From positions 208,252,029 through 208,316,028 of the forward strand of contig NC_091118.1 of assembly GCF_040183065.1 (NCBI RefSeq): a stretch of 64,000 nucleotides of DNA, written 5' to 3'. Origin of the DNA: Periplaneta americana (lineage: Eukaryota > Arthropoda > Insecta > Blattodea > Blattidae). Each line of letters starts with the position of its first letter. Position 1 is the stretch's first letter. The position numbers and the translations under genes were made by a program. Under the pieces are notes generated by a model, which was not told the DNA's origin, made no database searches, and worked only from the letters and a program-made list of their open reading frames with translations. This document shows positions 1 to 30,300 of this stretch, piece after piece.

Positions 1-157
1 TGGCCATGCCAATGGCACAGAGAAGGTAGTATGTCCGTATGTAATGAAACGAAGTTGGAAACGTAGTCACTAGATGTTGTAAGTTGTATGTGCACAGCTG
101 TTGGCGCGGAGAAGGTAGTAACTCCTTTTGCAACATCAGAGTGTGTCTAGACAAATA

Positions 158-710
158 TGGGCTGATAACTGAGCAGGGCAGAACAAGAATCGGGTGATTC
201 TAATGGTCCTGATTTACATTATTGCCAAGAAACATTTTGATTCAGTGGACTTGAAATTCCTGGTTTCAGAACATTCCTACATGCCATGTGATAGGGAATT
301 TGGCATCATAGAGAAAAGAAAAAAAAAAGATGCAAGACCATGGTTCCAGAAGAGGTAAGGCCTAATAATGTAATAATGATGAAGGATGAGGATTTCTTCG
401 ACTTTTCTGCAGAATATGACAAGTTTTTGAATACAACTCCTATCAAAATCAGCACCTTCAACTGGATTAGACTCTCAAGAGCTGATTTTCCTCTAATAAA
501 ACAAGACAGTCATTTAATGACCTTGAAATGTGGACAGAGCACAGGATTTTTAAGAAAGGACCGTCATTAACGTCAATCACTAACTTGCAGTGCTTGCAAC
601 GCCTTGAAAGAAGACCAGTCGTCCCTGATGCCAAAAAGAGAGACTTGTTATCTATGTTAGACTTCCTCGATGAAAAGTATCATGCATTTTACCGAAAAAT
701 TTGTGCATAA
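158..710 (+). pseudogene. DUF7869-like transposon protein remnant
   Basis: Broken reading frame. From 158 it reads WADN-stop-AGQNKNR, then a stretch containing SEHSYMPCDREFGIIEK. This resembles the DNC-GQNKN...GHS-MPCDR-FG-IEK core found in many arthropod transposon-type proteins (the domain I know as DUF7869). There is a TGA at 170-172, where the family has Cys. The frame is then lost near 350 and resumes from 340 (DEDFFDFSAEYDKF) and again from 528-710, ending SMLDFLDEKYHAFYRKICA, a typical C-terminal end for this family. At least one stop and two frameshifts make it non-functional. It lies upstream of the first recognised exon of the alpha-2-macroglobulin-type gene, so probably in an intron. 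The family name is from memory. Confidence 0.5.
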
Positions 711-1654
711 TGTATAAATAACGTTAATTCTCAGTTTGGCTAAGGAGTGATTTCAATGTTGTATTTTCATAAAATAGGATTTCACAGATAAATCTGTGCC
801 AGACTTTTCAAATTTCATATGTAACACAAACATGAGTGTATGCCTTTCATTTAAAGCAGTTTCTGTAATAATGTAAGTGAGAAAGTGTTCATAAATTTGT
901 TTTTTGCTTCCCCTGAAAAATTTTGTTTTTGGCAGTTACTACCTTTCCCATGTCAGCGCCTCATTTATGAAATGATCCTCCTATATGTTAGATTTGTGTA
1001 ACTGGAAACTTGTATTATTTTATTTGAAGTTTCATCATCTGCTAAATTTCTAGTAACTTTTATAGCAGATAAATATACGTACTAAATGTAAATAACAAAT
1101 ATAAGTACTAAATATTAGTGGCCATTATTTCGAGCATTTGTTGCGAGATAGTGAGATTTGTAAATGATATGAAAATAATTTTAAAATATAAAAAAATAAG
1201 GGCAAATAAATACAGATAAAGTTTATCCTCATATCTCCTTAATCTTACTTCACAAATCCCAAGTTCCCTAGTTCAAAATGTTCTGTACAGCATCTCCTAT
1301 TTTTTGTTTAATTTTTTAATGGTTTTATGAATCACCCTGTGTAATGTGTATGGACCAATAATTTATGTATTTACAACAGGATGTTCACAGTGGCAAACAT
1401 TTTATAAATGGCATTTCTTCAAGTAAATAAATCTCAGAAATGTGCCACAAGCTCATTTCTAAAGCCAAGACAAAAATAAATGTCTTCAGAGGAAAATATA
1501 ATTTTAACAAACCACAGCTTGTAATAACAAAGATATTTTCCTTATCAGTACAGCAAATTCTCTCAAAAACATGGTTTGCATATTTTTAAACAAAGTGCAA
1601 AGTTTTCCAAATACCTGTGTGTACCAGTAATGCAAGGAACTTGTTCAACTGCAG
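711..1654. other. AT-rich stretch with no recognisable gene
   Basis: No long open frame and no recognised domain. It ends in a pyrimidine-poor but usable acceptor (aactgcag) just before the exon at 1655. It is probably intron of the alpha-2-macroglobulin-type gene. A motif near 932-960 is an imperfect inverted match to 95-125, which may mark an old element around the DUF7869-like relic. Confidence 0.4.
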
Positions 1655-19111
<17,457 letters not shown>

Positions 19112-20515
19112 AAACGTTAGCGTAGGTTACTAAACCTCAGCATTTATAATTTAAAATAGCCGCGTGTCCCTTCGATACAACGCTCAAAACAACCGCGAGC
19201 CCTCAAGTGACATTTGTGTTGTAGTGACATCCAAATGAGTTGAAGTTAAGCACAACAAAAACAGCTCACGAGAAACAATAATTCCAGACGTTTGAATATT
19301 GAAGTTACATTTATTGACTTCACTCTCAGTGAAGAACATACCTCTATATTGAACCTCAATATTATTTTAAACTGGTATACATGACATTTCCTCAAAATAT
19401 CACAATTTGTACTAATGTTTCGAAGTGAAATCCTCTTAAGGCAAATTCCCTGAAGTTTATTAACTTTTCAGCGATATTTTGAAGTGGTTAATCTGTTGTA
19501 TATGACCCATTCTTTGCAGTGATATTCTGAAGCAATCCAACTAAGGCAAGTTCCCTGCAGTATGTAAGCAATCACACTTTTCAGTGATACTTCCAAGTGA
19601 TTTATCAAAAGTAACTTTTCTGAAGGGAAAGAGTGAGTTTAGAGATCTGTAAAATATTCATTTTTTAAAGGACCTGGTATACTGTGTAGTGGTTTGTTAC
19701 AGAGTTGTGCCAAAGTATTTCTGCACTGATATGCAAGGAGTAGAGAAGGGCGAAGACCCTGTACATCATTACCCGTCCGGTTGAGAATGCAAATGTGAGA
19801 GAAAAGGCTTCTTCCAGAGTGGGACGCGAGCCAGAGAGGTGTTATTAGTGTATTGTAATTTGGTAGTTTGGTGGAGAAAGCTATACTCTTAGCGTATTTG
19901 TGTCTGTGACAGCAGTTTCATAGCGGACATTATTCAGACTAACAGTTCTGATTCTACATTTTTTAATTCATAAACTCATGCTAGTAGTAATAACAATAGC
20001 AAAACTATAATTTTTAATCTTTCATTAAACAAAATTTCTAGTCAAGTGCCAACTACAGTAGATAGGTAGATAGTGAAGTGATTTTATTTGGTTAAAGAAA
20101 TACACGGTGGTGCTGGGTTCTTTATGGTTTTATGTATGCATTGTTGCAGCTGACAGTATGCGGGGTGTGATAATTTTAAAGACCAATTGGAAGAGTAAAT
20201 GATACATGTTGGCTACCTGTGATTTTTACAGGTATTCAAGAAGTGAGTGGTCAACAATCAGGAACATGGACTCGATCAATCTGACCGTAAATCATCCAAA
20301 GTCTTGAATGACCCAATAGTGTTTTTCATGTCAACCAAGAAAGACATCCACGAAATTACATCATAATTTACAGAGCTTATCTCTGAAGTTATTTTAAGTG
20401 AAAAAGTTCATGTTGAAGTGTGTACAATTCTCTGTACTCTACAACACTGTTACAAATTAAATTTTAAAATTAATAGTAACTAATTTTGTTAACAATAAAA
20501 TAAAAATTTGAAGGA
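19112..20515 (+). other. Probable 3' untranslated region of the A2M-family gene
   Basis: Downstream of the stop there is no other open frame of note. The first clear cluster of polyadenylation-type hexamers is aataaaataaaaat near 20494, followed by mixed sequence. The 3' end is therefore suggested near 20.5 kb but is not proven. Confidence 0.35.
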
Positions 20516-22513
20516 AAGTCATTAAGTTACAAGTTGAAGTAGCAACCTACATTTTAAAATGAAGTGCCTGAAGCTATCACCGCTAGACAGCAGTATAATC
20601 GATGTGCGGACAAGCGAAACAAAGAAGCAGCTGTTGCAAAATGGTGGGATCTCTGCATTAATGTTGCCAGGTCTTCTCATATTTGACCCATAGTTTCTCC
20701 ACTCTCCCATTTCACATACTTGATAATATTTTCTCCCGTATTTAATAAACTTTTATTAATTTACTTATTCATTAATTATATTTTACTGCTAAATTTCCGT
20801 GTCTTTCAAAGCCTATCGTTTCCGATTACGTAAAAGTGTTTAATGATCAATTCGGTATTCAATGTTTGTCCACCTTTCAGAGAACTTCTGTACTCAAGAG
20901 AAAGTTTGACGTGACAGACAATGTTCACCATACATGGCAGAATTTCTTTATGAATATTCTTTGCTGTCAATACTTTCTGCCCAAAAAATCGCACAAAAGA
21001 ACACTGCTCAACAATGATACACTCATGTGGAGGTGCCGTCATCTTGCAACTGCAGCATCTTTGTTTCACTTGTGCATCTGAATAATCTTGCCATCTTGCA
21101 GTGATAGCTTCAGATGTCTCATTCATAAATGTAGGTCATTACTTCGATTTCTAACTTACCTCACTGACTCGCCTGTGTGTAGAAAATAACAAAATTAATA
21201 CTTACAAAAATAAATCAAAAGCATATGATAGAAGCTTTTTTCTTAAAGTTTCGCAATACTTTTATGTACTTTGATCTGAAAAAAAGTAAAAAAAAAGTTA
21301 TTCATTTCTTACAGAGTAACAAATATATGTTTGTATTTGATAAAGTTTCCTGTTTCTACACAAAACGGTGTTTATAGATTAAAACATTTCCTACTTCTTT
21401 ACATGTCAATTCCATACAGCCTTCGAAGATACATGGACAAATCAGTCGATCTCAACTTTTATTTTTAAATTTGGAATTACTTCAGAAATAACTTCTGTAA
21501 ATGCCAGTATAATTTCATAAATAACTCTATTTAGAAAAACCACACCTGCATTTGAAATAATTTCATTAAATTAAAAGACAGAATGGTGGAAAAACAAGAT
21601 ATTCAACAAAATGTACATAATATGACTGTTAAAGCTCCACGAAAAAATGGCCCGATATGACAGGTGGCCAACTTTACAGGTTTTACCAAATATTACCATA
21701 TGTGGCATATAAAATATCTTTTATTATGCATTGGCTTCAAAAGCTCAATCATTATGTTTCAAATACTTTTATGTCTTTTCTTTAAACACGATTTTAAGGT
21801 TGCAAATTTTCATTATTACTTAAGCTACCTACCAAGTAAACGCTCTCCATGCACCAGTGGCTTAAAATTATATATTAGTAACTTTCTGTCTCTTTGTTGT
21901 GTTATTTTTAGACAACTAAAGACATTGTTTTAAGGCTTAACTCTTGATACGCTATAAAGTACTATGATAAAAATTATGAAATTTTGAAAAATGTAAATAT
22001 ACCTAACATTCCACGTAAATATGTTAAATTAAATAAGAAACATCACCTACTCTCTGAAATATCTTGTTATTTGAACTGTTATTTTGTAAAAATGGACTTT
22101 TTTAAAAGAATGCATTTTATTTTCTCTTTTCCAAAAGTGTTTTGAGGTGATGAATTTAGCCTTTAGGTCATCATGAATGAGGCATCACATCGGGGTGCAT
22201 TTGAAATTTATTTCTGTCATAAAATAACACAACAAACTTATTCTAGTCGCCCAAATATATTGGTTGTAAATCCACTGAATTCATGTGTACAGCTTGTATA
22301 TTCAATTTTATGTAGGACTGAAGAATTGTATTTTGAAAACAAAATGTTCATATTTCAAATATAAAATTTATCTCTTGATTTGAAAAATCCAAGAATCTTT
22401 ATTTTGTAATTTCCTATCTCCTTGCTACCAGTTTCTAAAATTACATCCAAGATACTTTGCAGTAAAATGGAAAAATATCCCTGCCAAGCCTGACAACAAA
22501 TTTTACTACTATG
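20516..22513. other. Intergenic, nothing recognised
   Basis: AT-rich sequence with short open frames only. I found no domain, RNA gene or repeat with clear ends. Confidence 0.4.
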
Positions 22514-23437
22514 CAGTGGCGGCTCATTGAGGCAAGTGAGGCCGGGCCTCAGTCACTTGGCTTAACTGAAATCAAATTTTGTGTTTTTATATAATATATT
22601 AGTTATTTGAATGAAGCTTATATCGCTGTAGAAGCATTTGAAAACTTTGTGATGTATATAGACCTGTTTTGCAGTAAAATTTGCTTCTGAGGCCAGGATC
22701 GCTCGTGCCAGGTCTGGCTTCTGAATTTCCTGCATTTTCGCGGGCTTTCAGCTTGTGCTTAAAACGTTGTAGCTGAGGCACAATTCGTCTGGCCTGGTCA
22801 GGTTTCACTCCTCCCAACCATGGGCCGGCCTCAAGGGTGAGTTGGGTGGGAATAACAATGGTGACTTGTCTTCCTAAATAGGCCATAAGTAACACAAATT
22901 CCAGCTCTTTGGCAGGCAGAGACTCACACTATTCTCTCCCCTTATGTCTTAGTTTATGACTTAAGCTAGGGTGTTCCACTATTGTACTTCGTAGTACAGT
23001 ATTGAATCTGGGCCAATGTTGTTATGTATTTCGAGAAAATGTAAACAGAAACAAATGCGAGAAATAATGCTGGTGCAGTTAATTCATTGTTAGAGTGTTC
23101 TTTTTCGAGAAGAAATAATAATGAAAGAAAGGAAGTTTTAAATAAAGAGAGAGACTACGAGATACCTACGACATCGCTGACAATTTTTCTGACAGATAAT
23201 CTTAAAACGCGAGTTTCTATTGCATCCTGGTATGGGCAACATAAATGGTTAAGTGGTAATGTGATGCAAAATAAACTTCTCTGTTGGCCTTATTCGTTGC
23301 TGTCAAGGGAAAAAAATAAAAAGAAAAGAAAGAAAGGGGATTTTCAACACATAATATGGGATGCTTCATCACACTGAAACTCACAGCATAACAGCTTATT
23401 TGGTGAGTGAAATTATTATTTTTCGTCAATAGTAGGC

Positions 23438-23487
<50 letters not shown>

Positions 23488-23611
23488 CAGTAATGATATT
23501 AATAATATAATAACAATAATAATTAATATCATGAATAAACATTTCCTATCGGAGGCACTTAAACTAGTTGCATCTGGCCTCACCGAGGATTTCGATCACC
23601 GGCCGCTACTG
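22514..23611 (+). mobile_element. hAT element with TTF-type zinc finger remnant
   Basis: Starts cagtggcggctcattg and ends, inverted, cagtagcggccggtgatc, flanked by a perfect 8-bp duplication ctactatg (22506-22513 and 23612-23619). On the + strand, about 23215-23377 reads WYGQHKWLSGN, then NKLLCWPYSLLSREK, the TTF-type zinc finger pattern that precedes the transposase core in ZMYM1-like hATs. The rest of the transposase is deleted (1098 bp in all). The ends match those of the element at 3934-5223, so both may be deletion derivatives of one family. An (AAT)n run lies at 23438-23486. Confidence 0.88.
23438..23486. repeat. (AAT)n microsatellite
   Basis: About 16 units of taa, uninterrupted, inside the hAT at 22514-23611. 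Confidence 0.95.
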
Positions 23612-23619
23612 CTACTATG

Positions 23620-24240
23620 GCATTCAATTAATCAAGACAGCGGTGTTGTCGCATAATACAAACGAAATCAGCTGTACCGCCATTTTGTAATGTTTATTGT
23701 TATCTAAAGCATCAACCCTCCATAGATACGTATTCCATTGCCCTATGGCTGAAGTTTCAAGTCTATTGGGTCAGTATTTTCAAGATATTTGTAGCAAAAA
23801 AAGAAAACCCATTTATTGTACAAGTCACTTTACAACAACGGAACTGCTTGCTTCTGTGAAAGATGGCTTAAAACACAGCCTACTGAATCTATCTTTACCG
23901 ACAATAATCAATATAATTTTACACACTGATTAATTAAATCATGAATAAAATTTAACATAAATGCCAATAAAGTAACATTACATTATATATTCAAAACTGC
24001 ATTTAAATTGAACCACAGTAACTTGTGTCTATTATATTTTTTCTGGCAGTGACGTTATGAACATTAAGTTGAGATTTAGTTAGTTGCTACGAAATTTAAA
24101 ATGATCACAGACTTAGAAACACTTTGAATACACAATGCACATCACTATTTTTGTACCAGTTTGTATCTACAGTAAATAATAAAAACAAAGCAATAGCAAT
24201 TCCATGAGATGACAGCATCCATTCTCAGTGTTTAATGAAC
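23620..24240. other. Intergenic / probable 3' UTR of the CFAP144-like gene
   Basis: No domain seen. The part next to 24241 would be 3' untranslated sequence of the minus-strand gene. I could not fix a polyadenylation site. Confidence 0.3.
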
Positions 24241-24382
24241 TCATGTCCGTTTAGACTTGGTTACAGCGTCCGCATGATCAATCAGTACTTTCAGCTTCAC
24301 CATGTCTGACGTTTGTTTTGCAAAGTTAAGTCTTCTATCTTTTCTGTCGCAATCGAATTCAGGGGCAACATACCAGCCATAT
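24241..24382 (-). CDS. CFAP144-like gene, exon 4 (C-terminus)
   Basis: Acceptor ttttcgacag on the minus strand; the first base completes the Arg codon. It encodes YGWYVAPEFDCDRKDRRLNF, then AKQTSDMVKLKVL, and ends TKSKRT. The 'GW...DRxDRRLxF' block is what identified the family. Stop TGA at 24243-24241. Confidence 0.75.
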
Positions 24383-27300
24383 CTGTCGAAAAAGGGAGAA
24401 CTAAATGATGTTCCCACATAACATTAATTGAAATACAAAATGTTTAAGTTTTTTAAGAGGTCTATTAAATTTTCTGTAACATATTCACTTTAAATTTCTG
24501 TTCTCCTATAACAATCAAACTCAGGCTTGGACTATATGAATAACGAACACAATTCCCTGCCAGAAGGCTGTCAAGCTACAGATCAAGAGTTCGACCTCCA
24601 AGATCTTACTATATAACTTAATTTCCAATTTTTGAAAAGGTAAAACAAGAAGTGCAAGTGATACAATATCCAACAACAAGTCTCCAATGTATTTGATATT
24701 TTATATTTATAAAATACCTGGTGATAGGTGGAGATGGACGGAATATAAAGTTGCCCCAAGGAATAATTAAAATAGTGAAGGAGTTTAAATATTTGGGGTC
24801 GGTTTTGCATGAGACTGGAAATTGTAAAGCGGATATAGATTATAGGATAATGCAGGGTAGAGGAGCAATAAAGATGTTGAATGGAGTGCTATGGAGCAGG
24901 ACAATAACAATGCAAACAAAAAAGAGAATTCTTGAGGTATAGTGGAAAGTATATTGACATATGGGGCTGAAGGCTGGAGTCTATCGGAAGGCCAAAAAAG
25001 TAAGATACTGGCAGTTGAAATGGACGGCATAAGGAGAGGTGCTAGAATATCCAGGCTGGAAAAGAGAAGAAACGAGGATGTTAGAAGGATAATGAACATG
25101 GAAGAATCGGTGATTGCAAGAATTGAGAATAGACAACTTCAGGATGGAGGATGGATGAGGGGAGGTGGCCAAACGTGCTACTTCAGTGGTCTCCAGCTGG
25201 TAGAAGGAAACGAGGAAGGCCTAGAAATTCATGGAGGGCTGGAATATTGAGGATGATGAATGATAGGGGACTAAATGATCAGGATTGGAATGACAGACGC
25301 AGATGGAAAATGGGAATAAAGGGTAACCACTGAAAAGTGGAGAGGTTCTCAAAAGTAAAGTATATATATAATTATGTCATTTTAGTTGGTTATATAACGA
25401 CGCTGCATCAACTACTAGTTATTTAGCATTGATGGAATTAGAGAGATGGTATTTTGGCGAGATGAGGCCAAGCATTTTCCATACATTGATATTGGCTTTA
25501 CAGTTTGGGAAAACCTCGGAAAAAACCCAACGCAGTAATCAACCCAAGCAGGAATCGAATACACACTCACGTGCAACTCTGGATCGGCAGGCAAGTGCCT
25601 TAGCCAACTGAGCTATACCGGTGGCTATATATTATTATGCTCGACCGTGCCGAAATGTAGTAATTATACACCTGGTAGTAGTCCTTTAATGCATGTCATT
25701 AAAGTACACCTACTCATTAAAGTACAGGTGTTCAGCCAATGACGAGTCAGCTTTGTACCGTTATAAAACCTCAGCCAATGACTAGTCAGCTTTGTACCGT
25801 TATAAAACCGCAAGTATCGATTATTCTCGGATATGCAATCGAAAGAGAATTAGCGAAAAGTCACGGAGGCTGGAAATCCAATACTGTCGCAGAAGGTTAT
25901 GTTCTGTTACTATAATAATTAGCGTTAATTGTAAATACTATTCAAATAAATTCAATTTGTCATCTCGTTTTTCAATGTCTAATTTAATTTCAATGTTATA
26001 TCAAAGTTAATATTTAGTTTACTCTGTAGGTTCTTATAGGCTTTCAAGGTCAATGTGGACATCTGTTCCTCGGAAAAAATCAATACTTTCGCATCTGCGC
26101 ACATCTCACAATTTACGAGGTATTGCTCAAGGTCAGTTAGATACAAATAAAATGAATAATTTCAAGTTAGAAATATGTTCGAGCATAAAAAGTCGTATGA
26201 AACTCGCCTATAATGGTAATTAGAAGCTCGTATGAAAATTATGAAACGAGCTTGCACTCGATTCATAAACATCCATACTCGCTTCTTAATTACTATCATT
26301 ATAGGCTCATTGCATAATGTACTATTATGTCATAGAGTCCAAAAGACTATCAGCAAAGTTAACAGTAACAGGTAAAACACAGGGAAAACAGTAACAATTT
26401 AAAACATTATATACTTACTTACATACTGGCTTTTAAGGATCCCAAAGATTCATTGCCGCCCTCACATAAGCCCACCATCGGTCCCTATTCTGAGCAAGAT
26501 TAATCCAATCTCTATCATCATATCCTACCTCCCTCAAATCCATTTTAATATTATCTTCCCATCTACGTCTCGGCCTACCTAAAGGTATTTTTCCCTCCGG
26601 CCTCCCAAATAACACTCTGGATTCCCCAATACGTGCTACATGCCCTGCCCATCCCAAACGTCTGGATTTAATGGTCCTAATTATGTCAGGTGAAGAATAC
26701 AATGCGTGCAGTTCTGTGTTGTGTAACTTTCTCCATTCTCCTGTAACTTCATCCCTCTTAGCCCCAAATATTTTCCTAAGCACCTTATTCTCAAACACCC
26801 TTAATCTCTGTTCCTCTCTCAAAGTGAGTGTCCAAGTTTCACAACCATGAAGAACAACTGGTAATATAACTGTTTTATAAATTCTAACTTTCATATTTTT
26901 TGACAGCAGACTGGATGATAAAAGCTTCTCAACCGAATAATAACAGACATTTTCCATATTTATTCTGTGTTTAATTTCCTCCCGAGTGTCATATTTGTTA
27001 ATGTTGCTCCAAGATATTTGAACTTCTCCACCTCTTCAAAAGATAAAGTTCCAATTTTTAAAACATTATATTGCCAAAATAATAAAATTCATTAATTTTG
27101 TAAAATGTCTTCTGGGTCAGCAAACCAGAGACAAGTTGTTTAAAGCAATCCTTTTCAAAATAAAAAAATTCACTAATTAGCTTATTGCATATTCTAAGAG
27201 CAATGATCAAGTAATTAATTATTCACTGTCTTTGACAGTCTACAGATAGAAATTTCAAAATAATCCTTCTTCCTAAGATCCTAAGGATGCGAACAACTTG

Positions 27301-30300
27301 TAGCTTCATTAGAATTTCTCATTTCATTGTCATACACAAGAAAACTGCTTCAAGGTTATAGATATAAAATACTTTCTTTTCAAAACTTCTCAGTCTAAAT
27401 AACTAATTATTTAAACTGAATTCAATTTAAACAAAAAACACGTCAATTTAGATATTGAGGGGGAAATCTGAAACCAGGCCTAATTGCATTTTACATTTCA
27501 CCCCCGACCCCCTAGCCTCCAACACTTTGAAATTTCAAATGGCCCCCATATATCATTATACTTAAATACGGAAGAGCATTCAATTGTTTATACACCTCAT
27601 GCATTTGTTTTCGCATCTTTTGTTTTCTATCATCGCCTAGCAACCTGGATTATGCAGAAACTTCATCCAAACAAATGTAACATTTTCAGAACTAAAAGTT
27701 ACATTTGTTCTGATCAAATTTCTCCATATTTGAAGGACAAAACTAAAATTCTTTCAATCATTTATTAAGACAGTAAACTGCTCTTTTAAATTGACTGAGC
27801 ATATTGAGGATTAAATCAATGACTTACCCCAAAAACACGCTATGAAATGTTTCATATGAAATAATTTGTGTCTCAAAAAGGAAGAAAAAGTGAACAGAAT
27901 TGTATTGAACTTTTCTGTTTGAAATATCTAAAAAAAATAACCCCCTGAAATTAATGATATTACAGTTCACCATGCATACTGTGCATCTGAGTGGTTATGT
28001 CGCAGTGTCATCAGAAGGGGGGAAATCACATGTCAGTGACTTACTTAACAGGGCCTTTCTCTTTAAATTATTTTAAACATTTGTATAATATTATGTAAAT
28101 GTCCAATTCCGAATAGCAAATGTTTTCAGGACATAGCTAAGACAGCCCAGCCACTAGCCTTTACAAAAGGGCGAGTAGAAATGGGTAGGGGAACTCAGGA
28201 TGCGAGATAACCACAGACAGACAATAGAAACTATGGTATCCGTCATTTGATAGTCAAGAAAATTCATGTAAGGCTGTGGTATATGAACGGTTATCTTTGG
28301 TACCATCACACCTGTGGAGTAACGATCAGCGTGTCTGGCTGCGAAACCAGGTGGCCCGGATTCGAATCCCAGTCGGGGCAAGTTCCTGGTTGAGAGTTTT
28401 TCTGGAGTTTTCCCTCAACCCATTACGAGCAAATGCTGGGTAACTATCGGTGCTGGACCCCGGACTCATTTCACCGGCATTATCACCTTCACTTCATTCA
28501 GACGCTAAATAACCTGAGATGTTGATACAGCATCGTAAAATAACCCACTAAAAAAACCATCAGAGAAACTATGTCAGTTCCTTTTAAGGGCACTGAGTTG
28601 TGATCCCTGTGTGATTAAAAACTTTCAGTACAAAAGTTTAGTTCAATATTTCTAGGCTTTAAGTGCTCAAGACTGGATAAAAATTTCGATGCTTATACAA
28701 TAAATCATTCTCAATTCAGTGGTATAAAAGATAACTAATTAGTTTCGTATCCAAGTGCAAAAGAAAGCCTTAACTGATAACCTGTTTTCCCACTTTGCTA
28801 AATGTACCTCATTCTTCAGGTACACATTACTTGCTACAATCTTCACTCACATACCTTGTATTTTTTAAGTTATCTAATAATGTATATTGTAAATTCTAAA
28901 GCAAAATTTAGTTAAATATTTCACCCCTAGTGAAACAGAAAAAATATTGAAATTTGTTTAACATTTTTTGCAATTTTTTCAATGCATATATATTTTTTTC
29001 TCGTGTTATGTATGTGATATTCTTAAACCCGTAGGTCTACTATGTAGAACACTGGATGCATAAAACTCTGTAAAAATTTCATCTAAATTTATTCAGTAGT
29101 TTCTGAGAAAAATGCACTTAAGTATGAAAAATTTTAACTTATGGAAAACTGAATTAAAAAAAAAGAAGGATGTATGAATTACATGAACCGCCAAATTTAA
29201 AGAGGCTATTTAAAGGACTTATGTGCAGAAATACCCCCACAATATTTAGGAGCTGTATTCATAGACATTTTTAGTGCGGGCTTCCGGTGGATGATCAGCG
29301 TTTTTCGTATTCATAAACCAGTGTTAGCGATAGGATATGATTTGAATTCTGTACAAGTAACCAGTGGATAGCCGGGGCTAGCTTAGTACGCTCGTAGCAC
29401 ATGCTGCGAAATGTCTATGAATACCACCCTATATGTTTTAAAGAGTGAGTTTTTTCACTTTTTTTAAAACACAAAATAAAAAATCGGATTTCTGACCCCT
29501 AATCACTTCCTGGTTCCCTTAAGAGCTTGGCAAACATTCGAAACTTTATAAAGAGAAGAGATATCATGGTCACTAAACAAAAACCCATACTGATCACGGA
29601 TATTTTCACAGAAAAAGAAATGGATAGGGAACATGTGACAAGCTGTGGCTCTAACAAGAGCACACACATTGCCAAACTCTCACTTACTTTTGACAAGAAA
29701 ATCTGGTTACAATTTGCCAGCAGACAACCCATCTTTAGAGTACACAGTAGCCATGTAAGAGGTGATAGACAATGGCATTTGTAAAAAACCTCCCTGTGTA
29801 ATGATAATTTGCAGATATTCTTTCAGACTCCCAAGAGTGAAAGACACAAACAACATTAGTAACTGCTGGTATAAAAAATAATTACCTTTGGCTTTCCGTC
29901 ACAGGCTCTTCATACTTTTCTTTCGGTCCAATTTCTCTCAGCTCTATCAGCTCCTTCATAATTTGTGGATCCGGATGTTCAAGTTCTGTACAGTCATGTC
30001 TCGAATAAAATTTTGGAGCCAAAATCGGAACTGAAAAATACAATGTAGAGATTAGATGCATAAAAAATAACATCTTTAAACTATGACAATCAATCAAGAC
30101 AGCAAAAAAGAAAGGTATATGAAAAGGAATTAAAAAACAAAATAACAAACAAAAACAAAAGAAGGCAGAAAGAGAAAGAAAGGAATATGGAAGAGAAAGA
30201 AAGAACGTGGTTGATGCGTTGTAAACATCAAGTAACTACGAGCATAACGCACACTTCAACATGCTTTCCTAATCAGAATATGCCCTGTTGCCAGCTCCTG

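Larger units (their letters stand above)
24383..29885 (-). other. Intron 3 of the CFAP144-like gene
   Basis: Holds two LINE fragments, two SINEs, a recombinase-tailed repeat and a small MITE (listed separately). The stretches 27070-28300 and 28563-29248 show nothing I recognise. Confidence 0.6.

Noticed and set aside
22599-22895. 98-codon minus-strand open frame as a protein
   Set aside because: It lies in the hAT at 22514-23611 opposite to the zinc finger frame and shows no motif.
23697-23933. 78-codon open frame as a small gene
   Set aside because: No domain, no splice or start context, AT-rich; looks like chance.
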